Shown here: one piece after another, positions 1-5,637 of the stretch
Layout: each line of letters opens with the position of its first letter
How positions within the stretch are numbered: the first letter of the stretch is position 1
Assembly (NCBI GenBank): GCA_011322515.1
Contig: DRMS01000387.1
Span: forward strand, 1-7,835
DNA length: 7,835 nucleotides
Direction of reading: 5' to 3'
From: Leucothrix mucor
Lineage (GTDB): Bacteria; Pseudomonadota; Gammaproteobacteria; Thiotrichales; Thiotrichaceae
Program-made: the position numbers and the translations under genes
Notes under the pieces: generated by a model
What the model saw: only the letters and a program-made list of their open reading frames with translations
Told to the model about the DNA's origin: nothing
The model's database searches: none

Positions 1-296
1 TAACTCATAGTACGATGTTGATTATTGACTGCATTATCACAAGCTAGAGCAAGATCACCGTTTTTTCCTGCTCCTACTATATCCACACTATACGCATATG
101 CTTCATTGATTTTCACAAACCAAATGTCAGCAGTATCAGTCGTTACAGTGCTTTCATCAACGGGTAGATTGATTAAACTATCTCCAAATACATCACCCAA
201 TAGGGCACTGGTAGGCGCTGCCGCAAAGCTATTACCCGAAAACATTGCAAGCACAGCTACTCCAACCATTGAACTTAATAATTTCTTTTTCATCAT
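1..296 (-). CDS. Secreted protein of unknown function, N-terminal part (runs off the left edge)
   Basis: An open frame on the minus strand starts at ATG 296-294 (a second ATG follows directly at 293-291) and stays open for 98 codons to the window edge, so its stop is outside. A good Shine-Dalgarno GAAAGG lies at 308-303, six bases from the first ATG. The protein begins MMKKKLLSS, then a hydrophobic stretch and the cleavage-like SFA-AAP, a typical Sec signal peptide of about 25 residues. The mature part is acidic and polar (GDVFGDSLINLPVDES, then TADIWFVKINEAYAYSVDIVG) with one Cys near the visible end; alternating hydrophobic residues suggest beta structure. I do not recognise a family. It is probably periplasmic, outer-membrane or extracellular. 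Its upstream region holds the CRP/FNR-type palindrome at 485-506. The opposite-strand open frame over the same bases has no ribosome binding site and is a shadow. Confidence 0.8.
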   Translation of the reverse strand, partial: MMKKKLLSSMVGVAVLAMFSGNSFAAAPTSALLGDVFGDSLINLPVDESTVTTDTADIWFVKINEAYAYSVDIVGAGKNGDLALACDNAVNNQHRTMS

Positions 297-484
297 CTTA
301 TGCCTTTCATTTATTCATTTATAAAATAAGCACACCTAACGCAAAGCAATCGATAAGTGTGTCTCCCTACTATTAAGCATTGAAAAAACTCACAACACTT
401 AAATATTTTCACAAAAAAAACAATATTTAAAAATAACTCCTTGTAATTTTATTAACCACAAGAATAAAACATTTTTTAATAAAG

Positions 485-506
485 TTTTGTGATATATATC
501 ACAAAA
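485..506. promoter_or_regulatory. CRP/FNR-family operator-like perfect palindrome
   Basis: This 22-bp stretch is an exact palindrome containing TGTGA-N6-TCACA (488-503) with T/A-rich flanks, the classical consensus of CRP (Vfr/Clp-like) regulators; FNR sites (TTGAT-N4-ATCAA) fit less well. The only gene that reads away from it at sensible distance is the minus-strand secreted protein starting at 296. A TAAAAT -10-like hexamer on the minus strand at 451-446 has no good -35, as is common at CRP-activated promoters; the site centre would be about 55 bp upstream of the implied start. The operator match is direct; the promoter pairing is inference. Confidence 0.6.
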
Positions 507-593
507 TATAATCCACTTGCCATTAAAAAAAATATTATCCAGTCATCAAAAGAATTATGAAACATAAATAATATTCTTTATAGTAGAGTCGCT

Positions 594-687
594 TGCATAA
601 TTATACTGCACAAAATTAAACCATCGATAACTTATAAAAAATATTGACTATTAATTATTGATAACTTTTTACTCAAATAATTATGCA
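594..687. repeat. 11-bp inverted repeat in gene-free AT-rich DNA
   Basis: TGCATAATTAT at 594-604 is exactly complementary to ATAATTATGCA at 677-687, with 72 bases between. The enclosed DNA carries two GATAACTT copies (625-632 and 660-667) and a TTGACT hexamer (644-649) that could be a -35 but has only a poor -10 (TTTACT, 668-673). Across 297-912 I see no gene on either strand. In DNA this AT-rich an 11-bp inverted repeat may be chance; it could also be the remnant of a small element. Confidence 0.3.
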
Positions 688-915
688 GGTAACGTCTGTT
701 TAAAAATACATAAATTTCTCCCTAGAATTACCATTTGTTATTAACTTATTTTAAATATATAGGCTAACTTTCTAGAAAAGTCTAATTTTTTTTGTTTATT
801 CGATAAATGGATTATTTAACCAAATAAAAGGTCGTTAGAAAAGTTGGATGCCGATGGGTAGACTCATTCAATTAGGTGCGAAAAAATTAACATCCTGTGA
901 TCAAAACACGGTAAA

Positions 916-1101
916 TTGGAGTGAGGTAGGTCACGGGTGACGATAGGAACCCCAACAAAGTCTGGCACAGTCATTTAATTTTATGCAAATTAAAAACCTA
1001 AATCGGGTAGGGGCTAGTTTCTCTCTAATCCTCCTCAGTCGAGTAGCTAAACAAAAACATTGCTAGAAACTGTTGGAATTCGTAACCTCACTCCAACCTA
1101 C
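916..1101. repeat. REP-like pair: two diverged hairpin repeats in inverted orientation
   Basis: TTGGAGTGAGGT at 916-927 recurs as its exact complement at 1085-1096. The similarity is wider than these 12 bp: copy 1 (916-957) reads TTGGAGTGAGGT, a hairpin (GTCA-CGGG-TGAC, 930-941), then GAACCCCAACA; copy 2, on the minus strand (1101-1071), reads GTAGGTTGGAGTGAGGT, a short loop, then GAATTCCAACA. Each copy folds on itself (TTGG/CCAA at 916-919/952-955; GTTGGA/TCCAAC at 1072-1077/1092-1097). The spacer contains a perfect 8-bp hairpin (TTTAATTT/AAATTAAA, 974-994) and AGTTTCT/AGAAACT (1016-1022/1065-1071). The layout GTAGGTTGG...CCCAACA resembles dispersed REP-like repeats I recall from proteobacterial genomes. 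Two opposed copies form a REPIN-like unit of about 190 bp. It lies just downstream of eamA, where it could shape the mRNA 3' end. No RAYT transposase is in the window. Confidence 0.55.
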
Positions 1102-1134
1102 TATGCTAAAAAGCCCTTGGTTCAATAGCCTAGA

Positions 1135-1998
1135 TCAAATCTTTATTTTTGAGGTATAAATATTCATTGCAAGCCCCAGTAGTATCAAACTTGCCGCAAC
1201 TAATTTCCACGCTTGCATTGACTCACCTAATAACAAAAATGATGCAAGCATTCCAAACACAGGCACCAGTAAAGACCAAGGTGTGACGATTGCCGCACTG
1301 TACTGGTTGAGTAAGAAATTCCAAATACCATAACCAACCAGTGTATTGCCAATAGTTTGCCATAGTACGACCCAAACACTGGTCATGGAGGCAGATTGAA
1401 GGCTAGTTTTTATCAGCGTCCAGCCTTCGAAATAGAATGACATAGCGGCGAGCATGGGAACTGAAAACAGTGACGAATAAACAAGAAAGGCAATAATATC
1501 GACCTTACCTGCCTTTTTTACCACCATATTACCAAGCGCCCAACTGGTTGCAGCGATTAAAATAAGAATCAACCCGCGCGTAGTCGTGTGTCCATCAACA
1601 TTGCTTGCGATTAAGCCAATACCTGAAAAACTAATGACCAACGCAATCCATTGAATTAGGGATACAGATTCTTTAAAAAACAGCAATGCAAGTACGATAC
1701 TGAAAAATACCTGCATTTGTAGCACCAGCGAGGCTAAGCCTGGTGTGATGTCATTTTGCATGGCTAAATAAACTAAGCCAAACTGCCCAAAACCAATTAA
1801 TACCCCATAAGCGGCAATGAGTAACCAGTTTGCTTTAGGCTTTGTGACGAAAAATATTAACGGAAAGACCACTAAAAAAAAGCGTATTGCGGCAAATAGA
1901 AAAGGAGGCAACTCATCTAAGCCATATCGAATCACCACAAAGTTTGTTCCCCAAATTAAAGCGACAATGAAAGCGAGTAGTTGGTGTTTTTTTGTCAT
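1135..1998 (-). CDS. eamA: EamA-type DMT-family exporter (O-acetylserine/cysteine exporter-like)
   Basis: An inner-membrane transporter of 287 residues with ten predicted membrane helices in two EamA repeats (about residues 6-132 and 142-281), the normal length for the drug/metabolite transporter family. The first repeat reads very like E. coli EamA (YdeD), which exports O-acetylserine and cysteine: WGTNFVVIRYGL at 16-27, PPFLFAAIRF at 31-40, VFPLIFFVTKPK at 44-55 and TPGLASLVLQMQVFF at 85-99; the second keeps VGYGIWNFLL (221-230) and SLLVPVFGM (242-250). EamA-like export of cysteine-pathway metabolites is therefore the best guess, but DMT substrates are hard to predict. The start ATG has no clear Shine-Dalgarno. 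The gene is monocistronic and divergent from the sulfatase; its 3' end faces the REP-like pair. I see no convincing terminator. Confidence 0.85.
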   Translation of the reverse strand: MTKKHQLLAFIVALIWGTNFVVIRYGLDELPPFLFAAIRFFLVVFPLIFFVTKPKANWLLIAAYGVLIGFGQFGLVYLAMQNDITPGLASLVLQMQVFFSIVLALLFFKESVSLIQWIALVISFSGIGLIASNVDGHTTTRGLILILIAATSWALGNMVVKKAGKVDIIAFLVYSSLFSVPMLAAMSFYFEGWTLIKTSLQSASMTSVWVVLWQTIGNTLVGYGIWNFLLNQYSAAIVTPWSLLVPVFGMLASFLLLGESMQAWKLVAASLILLGLAMNIYTSKIKI

Positions 1999-2161
1999 GC
2001 GTTCTATAATCTCAATGAATGGGTGAACATATATTTTTTCAAATTAACACTAAATTTATGCTAAAAGTAGCTACAGTTATGCTTGTTTTATTGAGTACAA
2101 TGAATTTACTGGATTGAGAGGCATCCATCACTAAGGAACGTGCACGCTTTTTAGCAGAGAC

Positions 2162-2167
2162 TATAAT
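2162..2167 (+). promoter_or_regulatory. Candidate -10 element upstream of the sulfatase gene
   Basis: A consensus TATAAT lies five bases before the 105-bp repeat copy and about 100 bp before the sulfatase start. No recognisable -35 or extended -10 goes with it, so it is a weak candidate. If used, the transcript would start inside the repeat, and the 53-base hairpin would fold in the leader just ahead of the start codon. Confidence 0.25.
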
Positions 2168-2171
2168 TTTC

Positions 2172-2276
2172 CTCTATAGACATTCATTTATTAAATTTCC
2201 GCACCCTTCGACTCCGCTCAGGGAGCTGTACCCTGAGCGGAGTCGAAGGGTGCAATTATTTATGTGAAAAACTATA
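2172..2276 (+). repeat. Palindromic MITE-like element, copy A of a 105-bp inverted repeat
   Basis: This segment is the reverse complement of 4327-4431 at 104 of 105 positions. The single difference is G2264 here against A in the other copy (read in this direction). The core (2201-2253) is a perfect hairpin: 23-bp arms beginning GCACCCTTCGACTCCGCTC with a 7-base loop AGCTGTA (2224-2230). The AT-rich shoulders are themselves imperfectly complementary. The element is bordered by CTATAG (2174-2179) and CTATAT (2272-2277), which looks like a duplicated CTATA target. The inner end reaches the likely original ATG (2276) of the sulfatase gene, so insertion probably displaced that gene's ribosome binding site. 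No transposase is encoded. Confidence 0.85.
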
Positions 2277-4177
2277 TGAAACAAAAACTAATCTTTATCG
2301 CTCGCATCCTTATTGCCATTATTGTTATTTTTGCCCTAATGCGGGGCGTATTACTGCTAAGTAATGCAGAATATTTCTCCAACCTATCCATCAATGAAAT
2401 CCTATTAGCCTTTGCACACGGCATTCGTTTTGATCTTTCTATCATGGTTGCTTTATTAGCACTTCCTATTTTACTGTTATTTCTCCCCCTAAGATTATTT
2501 AGCTCAACAGTCTGGTATCAACTAACCGCTTGGTTTTGCTTTATTATTTTACTGTTAGCTATATTAGCATTGGTGATGGATATTGTTTTTTTCCAGCATT
2601 CACAGCGTCATGTGGGGGCTGAGTTAGTACAGATGCAAAGTGATACTGGCTATATTATTTCTATGCTGAAAACTTACTGGCAGGCAGTCTTAGGTTTTAT
2701 TATTTTTATTCTTATTTTTGCGAAACTATGGCAAAGATGGATTTTAAGCCCCCTAACAAATACTCAAAATAATAATCCCCCTAAGCATTGGCAAACGCTG
2801 ATTGCATTCCCTTTTGTATTGCTCTTTATTTTGCTCATTATCCGTGGCGGTTTAGTTTCAGGTAAGCCTCTGATGGTGATTAATGCTTTTATTAGTGATT
2901 CTAATGAGCTGGCAAATCTTACTCTTAATGGGGTCTACACAGGGATCCGTGTTTCAATGAGTAGTAATAATGCTAGCCATTATCAGCATCATCATTTTTC
3001 TGATCAGGAAATTCAGGCAGCAATGGGTATTCCTAAGGATTATCCCTTTGAACAGCGTTACCAGCGAAAATCACAGCAACCTAATATTATCGTCTTACAA
3101 ATCGAAAGCTTGAATTATCAATTTATTGATGCGTTAGGGAAAAATAACTATGGCGTAACCCCTTATTTGGATTCCTTAATTGCCAAGTCTATTGTCTATG
3201 ATCAATTTTACTCCGCAGGGCAACGCAGTATTATTGGTTTACAAGCGATCTGGACAGGTATCCCTGCTCTGCTTGGTTTCCCTACGGTTGATAAAGGTCT
3301 CAGCACCTATAAAATTAGCCAAATTGCTAAATTAGCACGACAATCTGGCTATAAAACCATGTTTGCACAAACCTCACAGCGTGCCTCCTTTCGTATTGAT
3401 GCGTTAGCGAAAAGTGTGGGGTTTGAGGAGTATTGGGGGATGGAGGATATTGGTGAATTACAGTTGGATTATCCACAGGGAGCCAAGCCACATTTTGGTT
3501 ATGATTATGAAACTTTAATGCTTCTAAAAAATAAAATAAACGTACATTTTATAAAACACCCACAACAACCTGTCCTTATGGGGTTTTTCTCAGGAACCAC
3601 TCATTCCCCCTATATTCGCTTGCCTAAGCAATTTGAAAAATATCCTTATCAAATTGATGGGCTAAATGGCATGTTAAATTCAATTGCTTATATGGATTGG
3701 TCGGTTCAGCAATTTATTGAAGGACTACGCAAAGCGCCTTGGTTTAATAACACGATTTTTATTATTACTGCGGATCATCCCGCTGCTAGTTATGTATCAA
3801 AGCAAGCTAACTATCATGAGCTATTTCATATCCCTCTTATTATTTACTCAGAAAATAAAAATCTGGTACACGCTAAAAGAGTTCAGGAAATCCGCTCACA
3901 GTTGGATTTAATGCCCACAATGGCTGATTTAATGGGATTAGATAAATCAGTTTCAGCGCTGGGAACTTCACTTTGGAAACCTAATAAACCGTTAATGATC
4001 AATAATATTGGCTACCTGACAGGAAGTTTAAATCAACAGGGTTATATAAAAACAGACCTTTCTAAACTGGTTGGGACGAATCTTTCCACCCAGCAAAGCA
4101 AGCAACTCTATCAACAATTACTAATGACAGACCAGCGTGTAGCTGAAAGTTTGCAAGCGAATAAATGGACGCGTTAA
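2264..4177 (+). CDS. LTA synthase / phosphoglycerol transferase-like membrane sulfatase (COG1368 type)
   Basis: A protein of 637 residues with about five N-terminal membrane helices (roughly 8-32, 46-76, 86-110, 138-156, 176-196) followed by a periplasmic sulfatase-fold domain (about 273-560). The order matches LtaS/MdoB-type enzymes, which move phosphoglycerol or related head groups onto glycans or lipids. Expected metal and catalytic positions are visible: Glu281 in PNIIVLQIESLN, the nucleophile region GQRSIIGLQA (319-328) with Ser322 where LtaS has Thr, His447 in SGTTHSPY and Asp504-His505 in ITADHP. The Ser is acceptable for an alkaline-phosphatase-superfamily nucleophile but unusual for LtaS. 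Substrate is unknown; Gram-negative relatives may modify periplasmic glucans or envelope polymers. Two starts are possible: GTG 2264, inside the repeat element, and ATG 2276, which gives MKQKLIFIARIL and is probably ancestral. Neither has a good Shine-Dalgarno. The gene stands alone between the two inverted repeat copies. Confidence 0.88.
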   Translation: MKNYMKQKLIFIARILIAIIVIFALMRGVLLLSNAEYFSNLSINEILLAFAHGIRFDLSIMVALLALPILLLFLPLRLFSSTVWYQLTAWFCFIILLLAILALVMDIVFFQHSQRHVGAELVQMQSDTGYIISMLKTYWQAVLGFIIFILIFAKLWQRWILSPLTNTQNNNPPKHWQTLIAFPFVLLFILLIIRGGLVSGKPLMVINAFISDSNELANLTLNGVYTGIRVSMSSNNASHYQHHHFSDQEIQAAMGIPKDYPFEQRYQRKSQQPNIIVLQIESLNYQFIDALGKNNYGVTPYLDSLIAKSIVYDQFYSAGQRSIIGLQAIWTGIPALLGFPTVDKGLSTYKISQIAKLARQSGYKTMFAQTSQRASFRIDALAKSVGFEEYWGMEDIGELQLDYPQGAKPHFGYDYETLMLLKNKINVHFIKHPQQPVLMGFFSGTTHSPYIRLPKQFEKYPYQIDGLNGMLNSIAYMDWSVQQFIEGLRKAPWFNNTIFIITADHPAASYVSKQANYHELFHIPLIIYSENKNLVHAKRVQEIRSQLDLMPTMADLMGLDKSVSALGTSLWKPNKPLMINNIGYLTGSLNQQGYIKTDLSKLVGTNLSTQQSKQLYQQLLMTDQRVAESLQANKWTR

Positions 4178-4213
4178 TTCCGATGTTGTGAACGTTTTTC
4201 TATTACCTAAGTC

Positions 4214-4222
4214 TGGTATAAT
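4214..4222 (+). promoter_or_regulatory. Extended -10 promoter
   Basis: TGGTATAAT combines a perfect TATAAT (4217-4222) with the TGn extension (4214-4216). The position of a -35 at 17-bp spacing holds GTTTTT, a poor match, as extended -10 promoters tolerate. The predicted start near 4229 coincides with the first base of the foldable RNA described next. It lies 37 bp after the sulfatase stop and points toward hspQ. Confidence 0.5.
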
Positions 4223-4228
4223 GAAGAC

Positions 4229-4313
4229 AAGTTAAGTAATGCAGGGAACGTTCCTGCTATTATGATGGACAGGCGGTCTAGTACAGCAAACGGTAAGTTA
4301 GTGGCTTAACTTA
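4229..4313 (+). ncRNA. Candidate structured RNA or leader, unassigned
   Basis: About 85 bases begin at the predicted start of the extended -10 promoter. AAGTTAAG (4229-4236) can close a stem with CTTAACTT (4305-4312). Immediately inside is a hairpin TAATGCAGG / CCTGC-T-ATTA (4237-4245 / 4253-4262) whose GGAACGTTCC apex is self-complementary, then TGGAC/GTCTA (4266-4270/4276-4280, one G-U pair). An alternative local hairpin TAAGTTA-GTGGCT-TAACTTA (4294-4313) uses the same 3' bases as the closing stem, so the two folds exclude each other, as in riboswitch or attenuator leaders. No T-run follows the local hairpin, so it is not an ordinary terminator. I recognise no known riboswitch or sRNA class. 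It could be a free sRNA or a long hspQ leader interrupted by the repeat at 4327-4431. Confidence 0.35.
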
Positions 4314-4326
4314 TCATTCATTGCAC

Positions 4327-4431
4327 TATAGTTTTTCATATAAATAATTGCACCCTTCGACTCCGCTCAGGGTACAGCTCCCTGAGCGGAGTCGAAGGGT
4401 GCGGAAATTTAATAAATGAATGTCTATAGAG
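4327..4431 (-). repeat. Palindromic MITE-like element, copy B of the 105-bp inverted repeat
   Basis: This is the inverted partner of 2172-2276, matching at 104 of 105 bases. Its perfect hairpin spans 4350-4402, with loop 4373-4379. Both borders are exact CTATAG (4326-4331 and 4424-4429), consistent with a target-site duplication. It lies between the structured RNA candidate and the hspQ heat-shock promoter, whose -35 begins only 15 bp beyond it. On the minus strand it reads ATG AAA AAC TAT where copy A reads GTG AAA AAC TAT at the sulfatase start. The hairpin is not followed by a T-run on either strand, so it is not a canonical terminator, though a 23-bp stem may slow polymerase or protect the sulfatase mRNA. 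Confidence 0.85.
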
Positions 4432-4445
4432 TAATTGGGCAATCT

Positions 4446-4474
4446 CTTGAATTATGGTAAATCATCCCCCATTT
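4446..4474 (+). promoter_or_regulatory. Sigma-32 (RpoH) heat-shock promoter of hspQ
   Basis: CTTGAA (4446-4451) and CCCCATTT (4467-4474) are separated by 15 bases, very close to the RpoH consensus (CTTGAAA, 13-17 bases, CCCCATnT), as in groE and dnaK promoters. The implied start, near 4480, gives a leader of about 50 bases to the hspQ ATG. E. coli hspQ is also an RpoH gene, so sequence and context agree. Confidence 0.85.
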
Positions 4475-4529
4475 TTGATTTTATCATAAATCATTTAAAA
4501 ACTAATAATTTACACTATTGAGGTGAATC

Positions 4530-4862
4530 ATGGATATTAACCAAACAACTATAAAAAAAGCAGAATATAATATTGGCGATGTAATTTACCACAATCAATA
4601 CGACTTTCGTGGTGTGATTGTTGATGTTGATGCTAATTTTGAAGGTGATGACGAGTGGTATGAGGAGGAAGCGGAGCTTAGGGCGCCTAAAGATTCCCCT
4701 TGGTATCATGTCTTAGTTGATGAAGAAACCACAATGGCATATGTCGCAGAACAAAGTATCAGCTCTGATTCTTCACAGGATGAGGTGATTCACCCTATGA
4801 TTAATGATGTCTTTATACGCACCCCATCGGGCAAATATATGTCACGTCAATCTATTAATTAA
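4530..4862 (+). CDS. hspQ: Heat-shock protein HspQ
   Basis: A small acidic cytoplasmic protein of 110 residues matching the HspQ/YccV family, about the family's usual length. Hallmarks: YNIGDVIYHNQYDFRGVIVDVD (13-34, the start of the barrel-like domain), the acidic linker EGDDEWYEEEAELRA (38-52), SPWYHVLVD (56-64) and AYVAEQSIS (70-78) followed by DEVIHPMINDVF (84-95). In enterobacteria HspQ is heat-induced, acts as a specificity factor for Lon protease and affects the stability of mutant DnaA. The ATG is preceded by GAGGTG at 4520-4525 and, further up, the sigma-32 promoter. The TauE-like gene begins 24 bases after its stop, in the same frame, so the two are probably co-transcribed. Confidence 0.92.
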   Translation: MDINQTTIKKAEYNIGDVIYHNQYDFRGVIVDVDANFEGDDEWYEEEAELRAPKDSPWYHVLVDEETTMAYVAEQSISSDSSQDEVIHPMINDVFIRTPSGKYMSRQSIN

Positions 4863-4886
4863 CCATCATTTAAACAATATTATTGC

Positions 4887-5582
4887 GTGGATATTACATG
4901 GATAGATAGCTCTCCTTATCTAGTCGCTTTCATAACAGGGCTAGTTGGAGGAGTACACTGCATTGGTATGTGCGGTGGTATTGTGGGCATGCTCTCTTTA
5001 GGGCAACAGCCTAGTGTCAAAAAACCTTCCATTTTCAGTCATCTCCCCCTTCTATTGGGTTACAATTTTGGACGCATTGTAGGTTATATCAGTGCAGGTG
5101 CTATTATTGGTGCATTAGGTGCGGGGCTACTTAGCCTTGCTGAACTTGATCAAGCCAAACAAATCTTATCTATTATTGCTGCCATTTTCATGTTTCTACT
5201 GGGCTTATACCTAGCAGGATTTTGGAATGCACTAAGCAATGTTGAAGCTATTGGTGCTAATTTATGGAAATTAATAGAACCCTTTAGTCGCCGTTTTATT
5301 CCTGTTAATACGGTATCGCGCGCTATTCCACTCGGTTTTATCTGGGGCTGGCTTCCTTGCGGCTTGGTCTATACCATTCTGATTATGGCATTATCCGCAG
5401 GTAGCGCATTAGAAGGTGCATTACTCATGCTTGCCTTTGGTCTCGGCACACTCCCAAATTTATTAGCAATGGGAGTAGTCGCTACACAATTAGGCAAATG
5501 GACGCATAACTCGACAGTGCGGCTAATAGCAGGTATGTTAGTTATTGCAATGGGGATACTCACCTTATTAAGGGCTTTTTAA
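4887..5582 (+). CDS. TauE/SafE-like (DsbD_2-type) membrane protein
   Basis: A 231-residue inner-membrane protein with about six helices (roughly 11-35, 54-82, 91-114, 147-170, 172-198, 211-229). The N-terminal GGVHCIGMCGG (21-31) and central WGWLPCGLVY (153-162) mark the family annotated as sulfite exporter TauE/SafE (COG2836) or cytochrome c biogenesis transmembrane region (DsbD_2). Cys29 in one helix and Cys158 in another recall the paired cysteines of CcdA/DsbD-beta, so it may carry thiol electrons rather than sulfite; some relatives sit in cytochrome oxidase or metal-handling clusters. The start is GTG at 4887, the only start candidate between the hspQ stop and the conserved region; it lacks a Shine-Dalgarno, which suggests translation coupled to hspQ. 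A periplasmic rhodanese follows after 55 bp, supporting a role in periplasmic sulfur or thiol chemistry. Confidence 0.8.
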   Translation: MDITWIDSSPYLVAFITGLVGGVHCIGMCGGIVGMLSLGQQPSVKKPSIFSHLPLLLGYNFGRIVGYISAGAIIGALGAGLLSLAELDQAKQILSIIAAIFMFLLGLYLAGFWNALSNVEAIGANLWKLIEPFSRRFIPVNTVSRAIPLGFIWGWLPCGLVYTILIMALSAGSALEGALLMLAFGLGTLPNLLAMGVVATQLGKWTHNSTVRLIAGMLVIAMGILTLLRAF

Positions 5583-5637
5583 GCTATCACTCCTCCTGCA
5601 ATACCTGTGAAAAACTAATAACCGTTAGGACAATCAA

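Noticed and set aside
25..324. Plus-strand open frame of 99 codons
   Set aside because: It lies antisense to the signal-peptide gene at 1-296, has no ribosome binding site and its product has no recognisable features.
765..800. Terminator-like ACTTTCTAGAAAAGT followed by eight Ts
   Set aside because: The stem is only five A/T-rich pairs and no gene reads into it from the left; too weak to call.
916..1096. Retron-like msr/msd RNA because of the 12-bp inverted repeat about 170 bases apart
   Set aside because: No reverse transcriptase lies on either side, and the repeats are better explained as two opposed REP-like hairpins.
890..1101. Group II intron start because of GTGCG at 887-891
   Set aside because: No domain V-like hairpin, no intron-encoded protein and no matching 3' end.
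1817..2026. Plus-strand open frame inside the eamA gene
   Set aside because: Antisense shadow of a well-conserved transporter; no start context and a low-complexity basic product.
3684..3911. Second plus-strand frame within the sulfatase gene
   Set aside because: Overlaps the conserved sulfatase core (including the ADH motif) in another frame; no family resemblance.
4350..4402. Rho-independent terminator for the sulfatase gene
   Set aside because: The stem is long and perfect but neither strand has a T-run after it, and the sequence is a dispersed repeat.
4515..4709. Minus-strand frame across hspQ
   Set aside because: Antisense to hspQ and without a Shine-Dalgarno; explained by hspQ codon use.
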